Positions 54,394-64,000 of a stretch of DNA of 64,000 nucleotides are shown here, piece after piece. The notes below the pieces were generated by a model. That model made no database searches. It had not been told where the DNA came from and saw only the letters and a list, made by a program, of their open reading frames with translations. Location of the stretch: assembly GCA_012064385.1 (NCBI GenBank), contig QRDG01000923.1, forward strand, positions 372,001 through 436,000. Reading direction: 5' to 3'. Source of the stretch: Puccinellia tenuiflora. Its lineage: Eukaryota; Streptophyta; Magnoliopsida; Poales; Poaceae. Each line of letters starts with the position of its first letter. Positions within the stretch are counted from its first letter, which is position 1. The position numbers were made by a program, and so were the translations under genes.

Positions 54394-54403
54394 GAAATTA
54401 GCT

Positions 54404-55460
54404 TGATATCTACTACACGCTTCTATTCTTGTAGACTTGTTGGGCCTCCAAGCGCAGAGGTTTGTAGGACAGCGGCAAATTTCCCTTAAGTGAGTAACCC
54501 AAGGTTTATCGAATCCACGGGAGGTAGAGGTCAAAGATATCCCTCTCAACCAACCCTGCAATTAAGATACAAGAAGTCTCTTGTGTCCCCAACACACCTA
54601 ATACAATTGTCAGTTGTATAGGTGCACTAGTTCGGCGAAGCGATGGTAAAATGCAAATGATATGGATGGTAAAAGGTGATTTTGTAATTCTGTAATAAAA
54701 ATGGCAGCAAGCAAACGAGTGACAAAAGTGAGTAAAAATGGTGTATCAATGCTTGGAAACAAGGCCTAGGCTTCATACTTTCACTAGTGACTACTCTCAA
54801 CATCATTAACATAATTAAACACATGATAGTTCCCACAAAAATACATGCGTGGTAGATGTTACTCGGAGATCATTCTTTTGTGGATCAAATAGGATGAGAA
54901 TTGCGTAGGGCTACGAAAAGCACACCTTAAAGTTCGTATTCCACATATATGGACACTTCATGTTGTCACTATCCGCATCCAAAGATAGTACTAACAAACA
55001 CCACAACCTATTTCTTGAATAGTCTCTTTCTTCAATAACACAATCATCAAGAAACCTCATGATCTATTCAATCCAAGAAATAAAGAACAAACTCATGATG
55101 AAGATCCTTCCAATCTATTATCCATAGAGTCACACATGGCACCCATCCTGTCACTGAGGTACCATGATCACAACGGTGGCTCCGGAAATTGTACTAAATA
55201 ACACCACTTGAGCAACATCATATCCATTACACATAGGGAAGCATCATGTATTCAACTACACTAACAAAGCTCATGATCACAACGAAGATCACATCATGGG
55301 AGAGAGAGATAACCACATAGCTACTTGTATAAGCCTCAGCCCCGGTGAGGGACTACTCCCTCCTCATCGCGGAAAGCGGCGGTGTTGATGGAGATGGCCC
55401 CGGCGGTCGATCCCCGTCCTGGCAGGGTGCCGGAACAGGACCTTCTGAACCCCCGAAACT
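54404..55460 (-). repeat. Athila-like LTR 2, interrupted by Tat-2
   Basis: The LTR starts TGATATCTACTACACGC on the plus strand next to the PBS. About 1.06 kb is present before Tat-2 enters after CCCGAAACT. The remaining LTR must lie beyond the right end of the window. The last five bases AAACT (55456-55460) should be the Tat-2 target duplication. Confidence 0.75.
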
Positions 55461-56043
55461 TGTCGGCGATGGCGGCGGAGCTCTATTGCTGATGGGGGGA
55501 TACTTTATAGGTAGGCCCATGGACCTGGAAAGTAGACCCGCCAAGACCAAGAAGGCCAAAGCCGAGTCACGTATCAAGTCGCATGGGCTAGGCTGGAGAC
55601 AAGCTAACCAAGGCCCATGATGAAGAAAGGACTCGTCAGCAAGGAGTCCAAGTACAACCCGGAGCCCTAACTTGGAAGGCCAAGATGTAGAGTAGGACTC
55701 CGTGTTCTAGTGTGACTCGGTGTAACCTGTAAGTCCAGGGACCCGGCAGCCTTTATAAGCGGGGTCCTGGACCTTAGATCGATAAGCCTGACAACCAGAG
55801 AAAGCCATAAAAGAGATACCAAGTCGCCGACTCCCCAGAGAGGAGCCGGAACCCTGTAATCGATATTAGATCTAGAGCAATAAAGAGAGGCAGGAAGTAG
55901 GTCTTTACCTCTAACCAAGAGGGGCCGAACCTGGGTAAATCTGTGTCCCTAGGCGAGATTAACCTCTCCTACGTACTTCAAGCATCGATGGCCCCCGAAC
56001 TCACCTTCCTGGAGGAAGGACTTGCCGTGACAACCCCACGACA
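55461..56043 (+). repeat. 5' LTR of Tat-2
   Basis: The LTR begins TGTCGGCGATGG and ends ACCCCACGACA (inverted repeat TGTCG/CGACA); 583 bp. TTATAAG at 55753-55759 is a probable TATA box. Downstream, GTCTTTACCTCTAACCAAGAGG and the words GGGCCGAACCTGGGTAA parallel the Tat-1 LTR, showing common ancestry. Confidence 0.85.
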
Positions 56044-56044
56044 G

Positions 56045-56063
56045 TTGGCGCCCACCGTGGGGC
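56045..56063 (+). other. Primer-binding site of Tat-2
   Basis: TTGGCGCCCACCGTGGGGC follows the LTR by one base, the form seen in many Tat-lineage elements. The exact tRNA is not assigned. Confidence 0.75.
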
Positions 56064-56068
56064 AGGAG

Positions 56069-58324
56069 ATGCGAGGAGTCGAGATCGTGGGAGCTGCTCG
56101 CCGGGCCATGGAGAAACTCGCCATCGGGCGAGTCTACACTGATGAGCATGGAGAAACAGAAATCGACGACTCTGGTTGGACTTCAGATATGCATGAAGTC
56201 GACGAGGGTTATCAGCTTGTCTTTGGAGGAATCAACGTGTTCGTCGGCATGGTTCGCGCGTCGGGTCTTCGCGCGAACTCGGCGGAATCTGTATCAGAGC
56301 CCACAGTTGTTGTCGAGCCCGACGGAGAGGAGTCGGTCGGCACGTCAGAACTCGGCATCATCGCCGAGTCAGAGGAGCATCTTGCTGTCAACCGTGAAGA
56401 GGAGTCGCTGGCGGAGCCATGTATGGAGCCAGGTTACGACGCCAATTTAGAGTCTATCTTGCCCTTGTTCGAGGATCGTCTTGGGTATGGAATTGAGGAA
56501 GAGGACTACGAGGAGTCGCCAGTACGCACCCGTATCGTTGGAGTTTACATGTCTGGAAACGGCGGAAATCAGTTTGATCCAAGTCTGTTGACAAAGGAAA
56601 TCAATGCAAGCAACGCAGCAGAACGGGCGGCCGAGTTAGCCAGCGCGCGTGCTGCAATGGAGAGGCAGCTAGCAGAAATCAACGAGGCAAACCGCAGATT
56701 AGCAGAAGAGCGGGCCCGGATCCAGACCGAGGCCCAGGTTGTAAGGAGTCGTCAGGAGGAACTCACCTCTATTCAGCATCGCAGGGCGAGGAGTCGCCTG
56801 TGCGGCGGAGTCATTGTCAACCCTACTGCCTTGTTCAACACACCCACTGGTCCAGGCGCAGGAGCCGGGCTGGAGAGTTCATCAGTTGCGGGAGGCGGCG
56901 CAGGAGGAGGAGCAACACCACCACCACCACCGCCACCAGAAGGACCCGGCGGCAACGGTACCAACGGACCGCCACCTGAAGGAGGAGTCGGAGGAGGATA
57001 AGCAGGTGGTATGGGACCTCCACCTGGCAGGTTTCGTACGCCAGAAGGACATTACTCTAACCCAATGGACAACGTTCATGTGGCAACTATGAGGTTGGAA
57101 AACATTGAGATACCAGAAGAAGCAGCGGGACAGGAGACCCGCCGCGCTATTGAGATGTTGAAGACAGCAATGACTCAGCAAGCTCTTTATCCAGCGTTTC
57201 CAGATGCAAGTAGGCTGCACTCGACACCGTTCAACTCTGGCACGAGGAGTCGCCATGACGAGTCTCACCCGGCCAACTCTACAAGCGCAAGGCGCCGTGA
57301 GCAAGAGAGGAACAGGGTTATTATACCAACTGCCTCACTAGCTCAATTGGTGGTTGATGAAGCAAGACAGCGACGAGAGAGGGAGGCGGCCAGGGCACGG
57401 GAAGCTGAGAGGGACAGAGCCCTAGCTGGTCCAGATAACCAGCCTCAGCCAACCCGGGCGCACACAGAGGTGACTTTTCCTGGCACCTCTCCCTCACTAA
57501 CAGGACCAGAGTGCCTGTCAGATGCCATCAGGTCCGAGTCTTTCCCCAGCGACTTCAAGGAGCCGCGCAAAGTTCCCAATTACGAGCCTAACATGGACCC
57601 GACCTCTTGGTTGGGTACATACGAGATGGCGATGAGTATTCGCAATGCCACAGGTAATTTGTGTGCCAAATTCATGTATCTTATGATGGAGGGAGCAGCC
57701 AAGGTGTGGATGCGTAACTTGCCTCCTAGATCAATCAATTCTTGGGAGCAGTTGAAGTCAGCTTTCATTCAGAACTTCCAGGGAACATGCAAAAAGTTGA
57801 GTACCATAGAGGATTTGGAGCGATGTGTTCAGAGAAAGGGCGAGTCTGCAAGGCATTGGATGAGGCGAGTCTCGGAGATCATTAAGTCATCGCAAGGACT
57901 CCCAACAATTTCAGTGCTAATGGCAATGGAGAGGAACTGCAGCTACAATCCCTTGAGTTGGAAGCTAGGTCGTATGAAGGAGAGCCTGAATCAAGGTATT
58001 CCCCTTACGATTGGCGAGATCATGGCAGGTGCTAACAAACATGCGGCCACAGACAAAACAAAGGATCAGGAGGAAGGATCTAAAGGACAAGGTGGCAATG
58101 GTCAGAATCAGAACCAGAATCAAAACCAGAATCAAGGTGGTAGCAAGCGGCCATATGGAGATAACTCTGACCTAGTGGCTAACACAAACACTGCGGTCAG
58201 ACACAAGGACAACAATTTGCGTGGATACCAAGGTCGTACTCCAAGCACAGATGAGGTGTTGAGGATTCCGTGCCCTAAACATGCTAAAACGGTAGATGCG
58301 GTCATACCTTGGGACAGTGCGTAG
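56069..58324 (+). pseudogene. Tat-2 gag
   Basis: Gag starts at ATG 56069, six bases after the PBS; the longer frame from 55943 would begin in the LTR. The N-terminal third is acidic. It is followed by a coiled coil (ELASARAAMERQLAEINEAN) and a Gly/Pro-rich part. TAA at 56999-57001 interrupts without frame change. The Retrotrans_gag domain lies at about 57560-57900 (TSWLGTYEMAMSIRNATG, RSINSWEQLKSAFIQNFQG). An Asn/Gln-rich run of QN repeats is at 58100-58135, and a possible CX2H start of a knuckle (CPKHAKT) is near 58270. A frameshift near 58300 moves into the protease frame. Confidence 0.85.
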
Positions 58325-59351
58325 ATTTGCAACGCGCCGGGTTCCAAGGACCAGGAAACAGAGGCAACAACAACGGGTATAGAGGAAACAATGATGGTGG
58401 ACGACCTGGCAACCATGGTGGAGGAGTCGGCAACAACCCTAACCAACCTCAAGGAGGAGGTAACCAGCAGGGCGGGTTCCAGCAGAACCCGAAGCAGCTT
58501 CACGATGACAATGGGCAGTATTATGTCACAACTCGGCCACAGAACCCGAGTCGTGGCAGTTACCATGTCTTCACAACAAGCACGTCCAGGCGTTCCAAGA
58601 AATTAAAGGTTAGAGTTGTCAATGCAGTGGAGCCGGCACTACCACAATGGCTCAGGTGGTCAGAGCAAACCATCACATGGAGTCGGGCAGATCATCCGCC
58701 AAGAGTCGACGACCCAGGGCAGCTAGCCTTGGTGGTAGCACCTCAAGTTGGGGGCTACACATTGAACAACGTGCTTATGGACGGTGGAAGTAGTATCAAC
58801 ATCTTATATTATGACACATTCAAGAGGATGCAGCTGCAAGATAGGCAGTTAATACCCACTGAGACAGTTTTTCATGGAATCGTACCAGGAAAGTCAGCCA
58901 AGCCAATCGGTAAGATTTATCTTGAGGCTGCTTTTGGCACAGTGGAGAATTTTCGTTCAGAGATTATGCCTTTTGAGGTAGTGGATCTTAAGAGTCCATA
59001 CCACGCTCTCTTTGGTCGACCAACATACTTTAAGTTTATGGCCAGACCATGCTATGTTTACTTGAAACTCAAGATGCCAGGTCCAGCAGGAGTCATTACA
59101 GTTAATGGCAGCAGACAGATGGCATTGGAGTGTGAACTAGGTGATGCAGCTATGGCTGAAACAGCTTGTGCTCAAGAGGAGCTGAAATTTTACAAAGCAA
59201 ACGTGGACCCGGAGGACAACTCGGTCCTTAAGAAACGGCCACAGAGGAGAAGATGAAATTCAAGTCAGCTCAGGACACAAAGCAAGTCGACTTTACCCCT
59301 GGTGATTCTTCCAAACAGTTCACCATTGGGGCACACCTCTCTGATAAATAG
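58309..59351 (+). pseudogene. Tat-2 protease region
   Basis: A Gly/Asn-rich linker (GNNNGYRGNNDGG) leads to the aspartic protease near 58770-58830 (NNVLMDGGSSINILYYDTF). Then IPTETVFHGIVPGKSAKPIG and FEVVDLKSPYHALFGRP follow, as in Tat proteases. The D-G-G triad replaces the usual DSG/DTG, as also in Tat-1. A frameshift near 59250 leads to the frame that ends at TAG 59349-59351. Confidence 0.85.
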
Positions 59352-59367
59352 GAAAGCGCGCTCGTCG
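59346..59367 (+). other. Conserved UAG context between gag-pro and RT (Tat-2)
   Basis: TAG at 59349-59351 lies in the RT frame at the position where related elements code glutamine before ESALV. The 22 bases 59346-59367 are identical to 18455-18476 in Tat-1. See the findings. Confidence 0.5.
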
Positions 59368-61025
59368 AGTTCATCCGTGAGAACCGGGACGTCTTTGCAT
59401 GGAAGCCATCTGACATGCCAGGAGTCCCGAGAGAACTCGCCGAGCACAGCTTACATGTTAACCCTAATGCAAGACCAGTTAAGCAAGGTTTGCGCAAGTT
59501 TCATGATGACACGAGGAAAGCCATAGGAGAAGAGGTGGCTCGGCTCCTCGCAGCCGAGTTCATCAAGGAAGTCTTTCACCCAGAGTGGGTGGCCAATCCA
59601 GTGTTAGTACCAAAGAAAACAGGAGAGTTGCGTATGTGCATCGACTTCACGGGCCTTAACAAGCATTGCCCTAAGGACCCGTTTGCACTGCCTCGTATTG
59701 ACCAGATCATCGACTCCACAGCGGGGTCAGAGTTGCTTTGTTTCTTAGATGCCTATTCAGGGTACCACCAGATCAGACTCAACATAGAGGATGAGCTGAA
59801 GACGTCCTTCATTACGCCCTTTGGAGCATTTTGTTACACAACAATGCCCTTTGGACTCAAGAACGCAGGAGCTACATATCAGAGATGTATCCAAAATTGT
59901 TTCAAGGAACAGATTGGAAGGAATATTCATGCTTATGTGGATGATGTAGTGGTCAAGTCTCAGAAGGCCGACTCTCTGATAGCAGACCTGACATAAACTT
60001 TTCATAACCTGCGCAAGTACAAGATGAAGCTCAATCCAACCAAGTGTGTTTTTGGAGTCCCTGCAGGCAAACTCCTAGGCTTCATTGTTTCAGAGAGAGG
60101 CATCGAAGCAAACCCAGAGAAAATCAAGGCTATTCATAATCTGCAGAGGCCGACTTGTCTAAAGGATGTTCAGAAACTCGCTGGTTGTGTAGCAGCTCTC
60201 AGTAGATTCATCTCAAGACTCGGGGAGAAGCCGGGTCCTCTCTACCGACTCTTGAAGAAGTCAGACAAATTCATATGGGACAAAGAAGCAGACGATGCTT
60301 TTGAAGGATTGAAGAAAACCCTATCATCAGCACCAGTACTTGCAGCTCCTACAGATAAGGAGCCCATGCTTTTGTATGTGGCTGCCAATGAGAGGGTGGT
60401 CAGTGCAGTAGTAGTGGTGGAACGATCAGAGGAAGGAAAGGAGTACCCAGTGCAGAGGCCTGTTTACTACATTAGTGAAGTCCTCACAGAGTCAAAGCAA
60501 AGGTACCCTCAATGGCAAAAGTTAGTCTATGGAGTTTTTCTTGCTAGTAGGAAGCTCAAACATTATTTTCAAGAGCATCCAATCAAAGTGGTGAGTTCAG
60601 CACCGCTGGCAGACATTATACGCAACAGAGATGCAACAGGCCGAGTCGCCAAGTGGGCAATCGAGCTGGGTCCTTATCATATTACATATGAGCCCAGAAC
60701 GGCAATCAAATCTCAAGCTTTGGTCGACTTTGTCAATGATTGGACTGATTGCACGTCCTCACCAAGTTCACCTTGCACCAAATATTGGACAATGCACTTC
60801 GACGGGTCCAGACAGTTAGAGGGCTCAGGAGCCGGCGTGGTTCTAACTTCACCAAAAGGAGATAAGTTGGCATATGTCCTTCAGTTGCATTTTGATTGTA
60901 CAAACAACATGGCAGAGTATGAGGCTTTGTTGCATGGCCTGCGTTTGGCCAAGGAGATGAACATCAAGCGTATCAGGTGCTTTGGAGACTCGGATCTCGT
61001 AGCTCACCAAGTGTCTGGAACCTGA
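59352..61025 (+). pseudogene. Tat-2 reverse transcriptase, RNase H and second RNase H
   Basis: RT motifs in order: KEVFHPEWVANPVLVPKK, CIDFTGLNKHCPKD, FLDAYSGYHQI, MPFGLKNAGATY and catalytic YVDD at 59934-59945. A TAA at 59994-59996 interrupts, and the same frame resumes. The connection/RNase H part follows (VYYISEVLTESKQRYP, LKHYFQEHPIKVV). The archaeal-type RNase H starts near 60790 (MHFDGS, NNMAEYEALL, FGDSDLV). A TGA at 61023-61025 replaces an expected tryptophan. Confidence 0.92.
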
Positions 61026-62556
61026 GACTCGAAGGATGCAAACATGGCGGCTTATAGAAGAGCAGTCGAGCAGATAGCCGGGTTCTTTTCTGGTTATCAA
61101 GTGGAGCATATTGACAGACGCAAGAATGAGGCCGCAGATGCGTTATCACGACTCGGCTCTCGTCGAGAGAAAGTACCACCAAATGTATTTGTGGATGAGC
61201 TTCACCACCCATCAGTCAAGTTGGCCACATAGGAGGAGTTAGCCTTCCCAGATCCAGAGTCGGCACTTGTGGCAGCAGTACGGGCAATCCCAGCATGGAC
61301 AGAGCCCTACCTTGCATATCTCCTATGGGGTGAACTACCACAGGATGAAGTCAAGCGAAAGCAACTCATCAGGCGATGCAAGTCCTACACAGTCATTGAT
61401 GGCAGTCTACCAGAGGTGTGTGTCTCCAGAAGAGGGCAAGAAAATACTGCAAGAGATTCATGCAGGTGATTGTGGTCATCATGCATCCACTAGATCCTTG
61501 GTGTCAAAAGCTTTCAGACATGGGTTCTTTTGGTTAATAGCACATTTGGACGCAGAAAAGATAGTTCGAGTCTGTGATGGATGTCAAAGGTACGCAAGGC
61601 AAGACCACGTGCCAGCCCAAGAGCTCAGAACCATCCCTATCACTTGGCCATTTGCAATTTGGGGGCTTGACATGGTTGGTCCTTTCTCAAAGTCGCCTTG
61701 TCAGAAGACCCATCTGTTAGTAGCAGTTGACAATTTCACCAAGTGGGTGGAAGTAGAACCCGTCAGCAGAGTCAACGGTGCGTCAGCTGTGAGATTCTTC
61801 AAGAAAATAGCAACATGCTTTGGATACCCTCGTAGCATCATTACAGACAATGGTACCAACTTATCAATTGGAGAGATGGCCAAGTTCTGCGGTGAGAATA
61901 ACATCAGACTCGACCTAGCCTCAGTGGCACACCCGCAGTCCAATGGGCAAGCAGAGAGGGCAAATCAGGAGTTGCTGAAGGGAATTAAGCCTCGGCTCCG
62001 AGTCCCCTTGCTAAGAGCCACTGGGTGTTGGGTTGAGGAGTTGCCAGCAGTATTTTGGAGTATCAGAACGACTCCTAACAGATCCACTGGCTTCACACCT
62101 TTTTTCATGGTGTATGGAGCAGAGGCCGTCCTGCCAAGCGACTTGTTGCATAACTCGCCACGAGTCGCCAATTACGTCGAGACAGAAAATGAACTCGCTC
62201 GTCAGGACTCGGTGGATGCACTCGAGGAAGCAAGGGAGTTAGCCCTTGAGAGATCAGCAGTTTATCAGCAAGACTTGCGGCGATACCACGCACGCAGAAT
62301 CAAGACTCGGACTTTCCAGGAAGGAGACTTAGTGCTTCGCCTTATCCAGAACAGGGAAGGGATGCACAAGTTATCTCCACCATGGGAAGGACCGTTCGTC
62401 ATAAGCAAGAATTTGCACAACGGATCGTACTATCTAATAGATATGCGAGAGCCGGCAAGTGAAAGTAAAGGAGCTGACACAGCTCATACGCTAGATCCTT
62501 ATGCAGAGGCAAAGAGGCCGTGGAATATAGCTCAGTTACGTCCTTATTATACTTAA
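61026..62556 (+). pseudogene. Tat-2 RNase H end and integrase
   Basis: The frame continues with the last acidic residue of RNase H (RRKNEAADALS) and a TAG near 61230. It then shifts by one base near 61415. The integrase zinc finger is intact (GDCGHHASTR with CDGCQRYA, HHCC). The core has WGLDMVGPF, IITDNGTN and QAERANQELL, supplying the D, D and E catalytic residues. The C-terminal GPFVI-like region ends IAQLRPYYT and a TAA at 62554-62556. It would insert element DNA into the chromosome; upstream stops prevent synthesis as a fusion. Confidence 0.92.
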
Positions 62557-63151
62557 GTTGTAATAGATTTATGAATTGAAAGGCAATGAGCCCAGTGAGC
62601 CATGCCTAGATGTAATCGAATTATTATGATCAAATGAAATAAAGCCGGCTTCTGTGAACATGAGTCCTTTAGTCGAGTCACCCAGTGAGTGCGCTTTGTT
62701 CTTTAACTTTGATCATCAGGTTCTTGGGGGCTTGCTTTTCAGTGAAAAAAGTTAAGCTTAGACTCTTGAACCCGGCACAGCAGCCAAATTTTTCCTAATT
62801 TTCTCGCTGGTAAGTTAGATGCATCCTGCACAATATGACTAATCTACAGGCATGATTCGTCTCCGACTCTTACGAATCCTAAGGGACATGAGGTGTTAGG
62901 AGCTTGTCAGCACAAACTGTAAGAGGAGTCATGCAGGGCCTACTTATTCATCAGTGGATAATTAGATGGGTTATAAGAACCACAGAATGACTTGCATAGA
63001 TAGTACATATCAAATCTCATAACAATCAAGTCATCATAAGCCGATTGGCGCAATTTCCGAACAAAGTAGTTCAAAACACCTAACAAGGTTAAAGCACCAG
63101 TAGTGCATCATTACAGAGTTCAAATACTAATAGCACAACATTACATAGTGA
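62557..63151 (+). other. Tat-2 non-coding region downstream of integrase
   Basis: The spacer between integrase and the antisense gene holds an AATAAA at 62638-62643 that could serve as a polyadenylation signal, and otherwise nothing recognisable. It corresponds to 21819-23071 in Tat-1. Confidence 0.5.
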
Positions 63152-63880
63152 TCAAAAGTCATTCAAGGGATTGTCTTCGAGAGGAGTCGACTTCTCAGCT
63201 GGAGTCGAAGAGTCCTTCTTTACTGGAGACTTGTCTTTTGTTTGAGTAGTGGAGGCTGGAGCCGGCTTCAAAGGAGGCTTGGTGGCGACTCTCTTCGTTT
63301 GAAAGCCAGTACCTTTGGGACTCTTCATGTGCTTAGCCAGCTCTGCTTGTTTCTGGGCGTCTCCAGAGATATCTCTCGAAGGAGTGGGCGCAGCAGGAGT
63401 CTTCAATGTGGGCTCGGCACCAGGAACAGGAGCTGCTGGCGATGAAGAACTCGGTCCAGTAGAAGAAGAGGGGACACCAGCTGGGTCCTGTGATGGGCGG
63501 CCAAAGTCATAATGATGAACCCATACCTCAGGGTCCATCTTGTTGGCTATCTCACAAGCATAGGGCCGCACCAGTTTTTCCTTAGCCTTGAAGTCATCCT
63601 GTGTGAAGGGTTTGCCATCTTCATGTTGTTCTGGCTTCCCCATAGTAAGCAATGCCGGCTCTATGACAGTTGGATAATAACTGTGGGCCAGGGCAAGGAT
63701 TCTGATGGATGCTCTCCTTAAGGAAGATTGCTTCCACATCCGTACATACCCTAGTGCCCTAGACAATTCATCAACCAAACGCTCAGGCTCTTTGGGGCAC
63801 TTGCCCTTGGCATTCAGATACTTGACCACAGCACGGGCTCCCTCTTGCAGCCCATGAAAATAATCTAGCATCTCATGCAA
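63152..63880 (-). CDS. Tat-2 antisense gene, C-terminal exon
   Basis: An open frame of 242 codons on the strand opposite to gag-pol, at the same place as the antisense gene of Tat-1. The N-terminal half is helical (FHGLQEGARAVVKYLNAKG, LVDELSRALGYVRMW); the C-terminal half is Pro/Ser/Thr/Lys-rich (SSSTGPSSSSPAAPVP). It is open to its TGA or TAA end without damage. Its first codon is probably not the true start: it is more likely the last exon or a downstream part of a longer gene that extends beyond the window, as in Tat-1. Function unknown. Confidence 0.6.
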   Translation of the reverse strand: MHEMLDYFHGLQEGARAVVKYLNAKGKCPKEPERLVDELSRALGYVRMWKQSSLRRASIRILALAHSYYPTVIEPALLTMGKPEQHEDGKPFTQDDFKAKEKLVRPYACEIANKMDPEVWVHHYDFGRPSQDPAGVPSSSTGPSSSSPAAPVPGAEPTLKTPAAPTPSRDISGDAQKQAELAKHMKSPKGTGFQTKRVATKPPLKPAPASTTQTKDKSPVKKDSSTPAEKSTPLEDNPLNDF

Positions 63881-64000
63881 TTGCTTGCTTGTGGGCAGTT
63901 TGAGTTTTGGGGAGTCAGCCCCTGCAGAAAATAAGTCAAGAATCGTCAGTATAAAAGCAATTCAGAAAGGTGCAAAAGGAAGCAAGCGAAAGTTTTAAGC
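63881..64000. other. Window end inside Tat-2, upstream of the antisense exon
   Basis: The last 120 bases include, on the minus strand, a pyrimidine-rich tract and CTGCAG before GGGGCTGAC, which could be a splice acceptor for the antisense exon. Too little is present to decide. Confidence 0.3.

Larger units (their letters stand above)
50992..55460 (-). mobile_element. Athila-like element 2, truncated
   Basis: A minus-strand element with LTR (from 54404 rightward, cut by Tat-2), Asp-tRNA-type PBS, one broken accessory frame and AT-rich interior. The 3' part and 3' LTR are missing; the left border near 50991 abuts the cut Copia-C LTR. LTR text such as GGGCCTCCAAGCGCAGAGGT and TGTGTCCCCAACACACCTAA is characteristic of Sabrina/Athila-type repeats of Triticeae. 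I give the family only as Athila-like. No RT or integrase was found. Confidence 0.65.
55461..64000 (+). mobile_element. Tat-2: Ty3/gypsy element of the Tat lineage, partial
   Basis: A second Tat-lineage element on the plus strand, inserted in the Athila-like LTR and running off the window. Order: LTR (55461-56043), PBS, gag, protease, RT, RNase H, archaeal-type RNase H, integrase, then an antisense gene on the minus strand. Gene order matches Tat-1, but proteins and LTR differ strongly, so it is a different family. Five or more stops and three frameshifts make it inactive. The 3' LTR lies outside the window. Confidence 0.92.

Noticed and set aside
61969..62293. Minus-strand frames opposite the Tat-2 integrase
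   Set aside because: They are shadows of a clearly recognised integrase on the plus strand.
1..64000. Prokaryotic operon, phage or defence system
   Set aside because: Composition, splice sites, LTR retrotransposons and tRNA primer sites show plant nuclear DNA; no bacterial gene organisation was found.

Overview
This window is intergenic DNA from a large plant genome. It is almost certainly a Pooideae grass, and most likely Triticeae or a close relative such as oat. The evidence is an Angela/BARE1-type Copia element with LTRs of about 2 kb, Tat-lineage and Athila-like Ty3/gypsy elements, initiator-Met and Asp tRNA primer sites, CpG-rich LTRs, and a decayed exon of the grass-restricted DUF6598 family. 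I see no operons, rRNA genes, CRISPR arrays or intact host genes. Nearly everything is transposable element, most of it nested and decayed. I found no convincing new biological system.

Layout, left to right. Positions 1-7696 hold the 5' half of a minus-strand Copia element (Copia-A; LTR 6384-7696), whose gag is split by a solo LTR (2618-6130, target duplication TTCCT). Copia-A itself sits in the pol region of a second minus-strand Copia (Copia-B, 7697-9997). Next come the DUF6598 relic (10279-10753) and the PBS and LTR of a truncated Athila-like element (LTR 11241-42177, split). Into that LTR went an Angela-type Copia (12136-41730, duplication AATGG). Inside it is a 12.8-kb Tat-lineage gypsy (Tat-1, 14419-35305, duplication ACTCT). 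Tat-1 was later hit by a 620-bp non-autonomous hAT (15931-16550, duplication CCAGCGGG) and by a solo LTR related to the first (25747-33168). That solo LTR was hit by a deleted hAT transposon (29208-32799, duplication CTCTTAGG).

To the right, an unrecognised possible gene fragment with a 46-bp direct duplication (42178-42641) precedes Copia-C (42642-about 50991). Copia-C is a relative of Copia-A that carries only a gag gene, which is still open for 755 codons. Its 5' LTR is cut off against an Athila-like element (about 50992-55460), whose LTR in turn holds a second Tat-lineage gypsy (Tat-2, 55461 to the window end).

Function. The two Tat elements share one gene order: LTR, PBS, gag, protease, reverse transcriptase, RNase H, a second RNase H, integrase, then an antisense accessory gene before the 3' LTR. 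Both have a UAG at the same gag-pro/pol position inside an identical 22-nt stretch, which may be a recoding site. Most other stops in Tat-1 are CAG-to-TAG changes, as expected from decay of heavily methylated, silenced elements. The only long gene that looks undamaged is the Copia-C gag.
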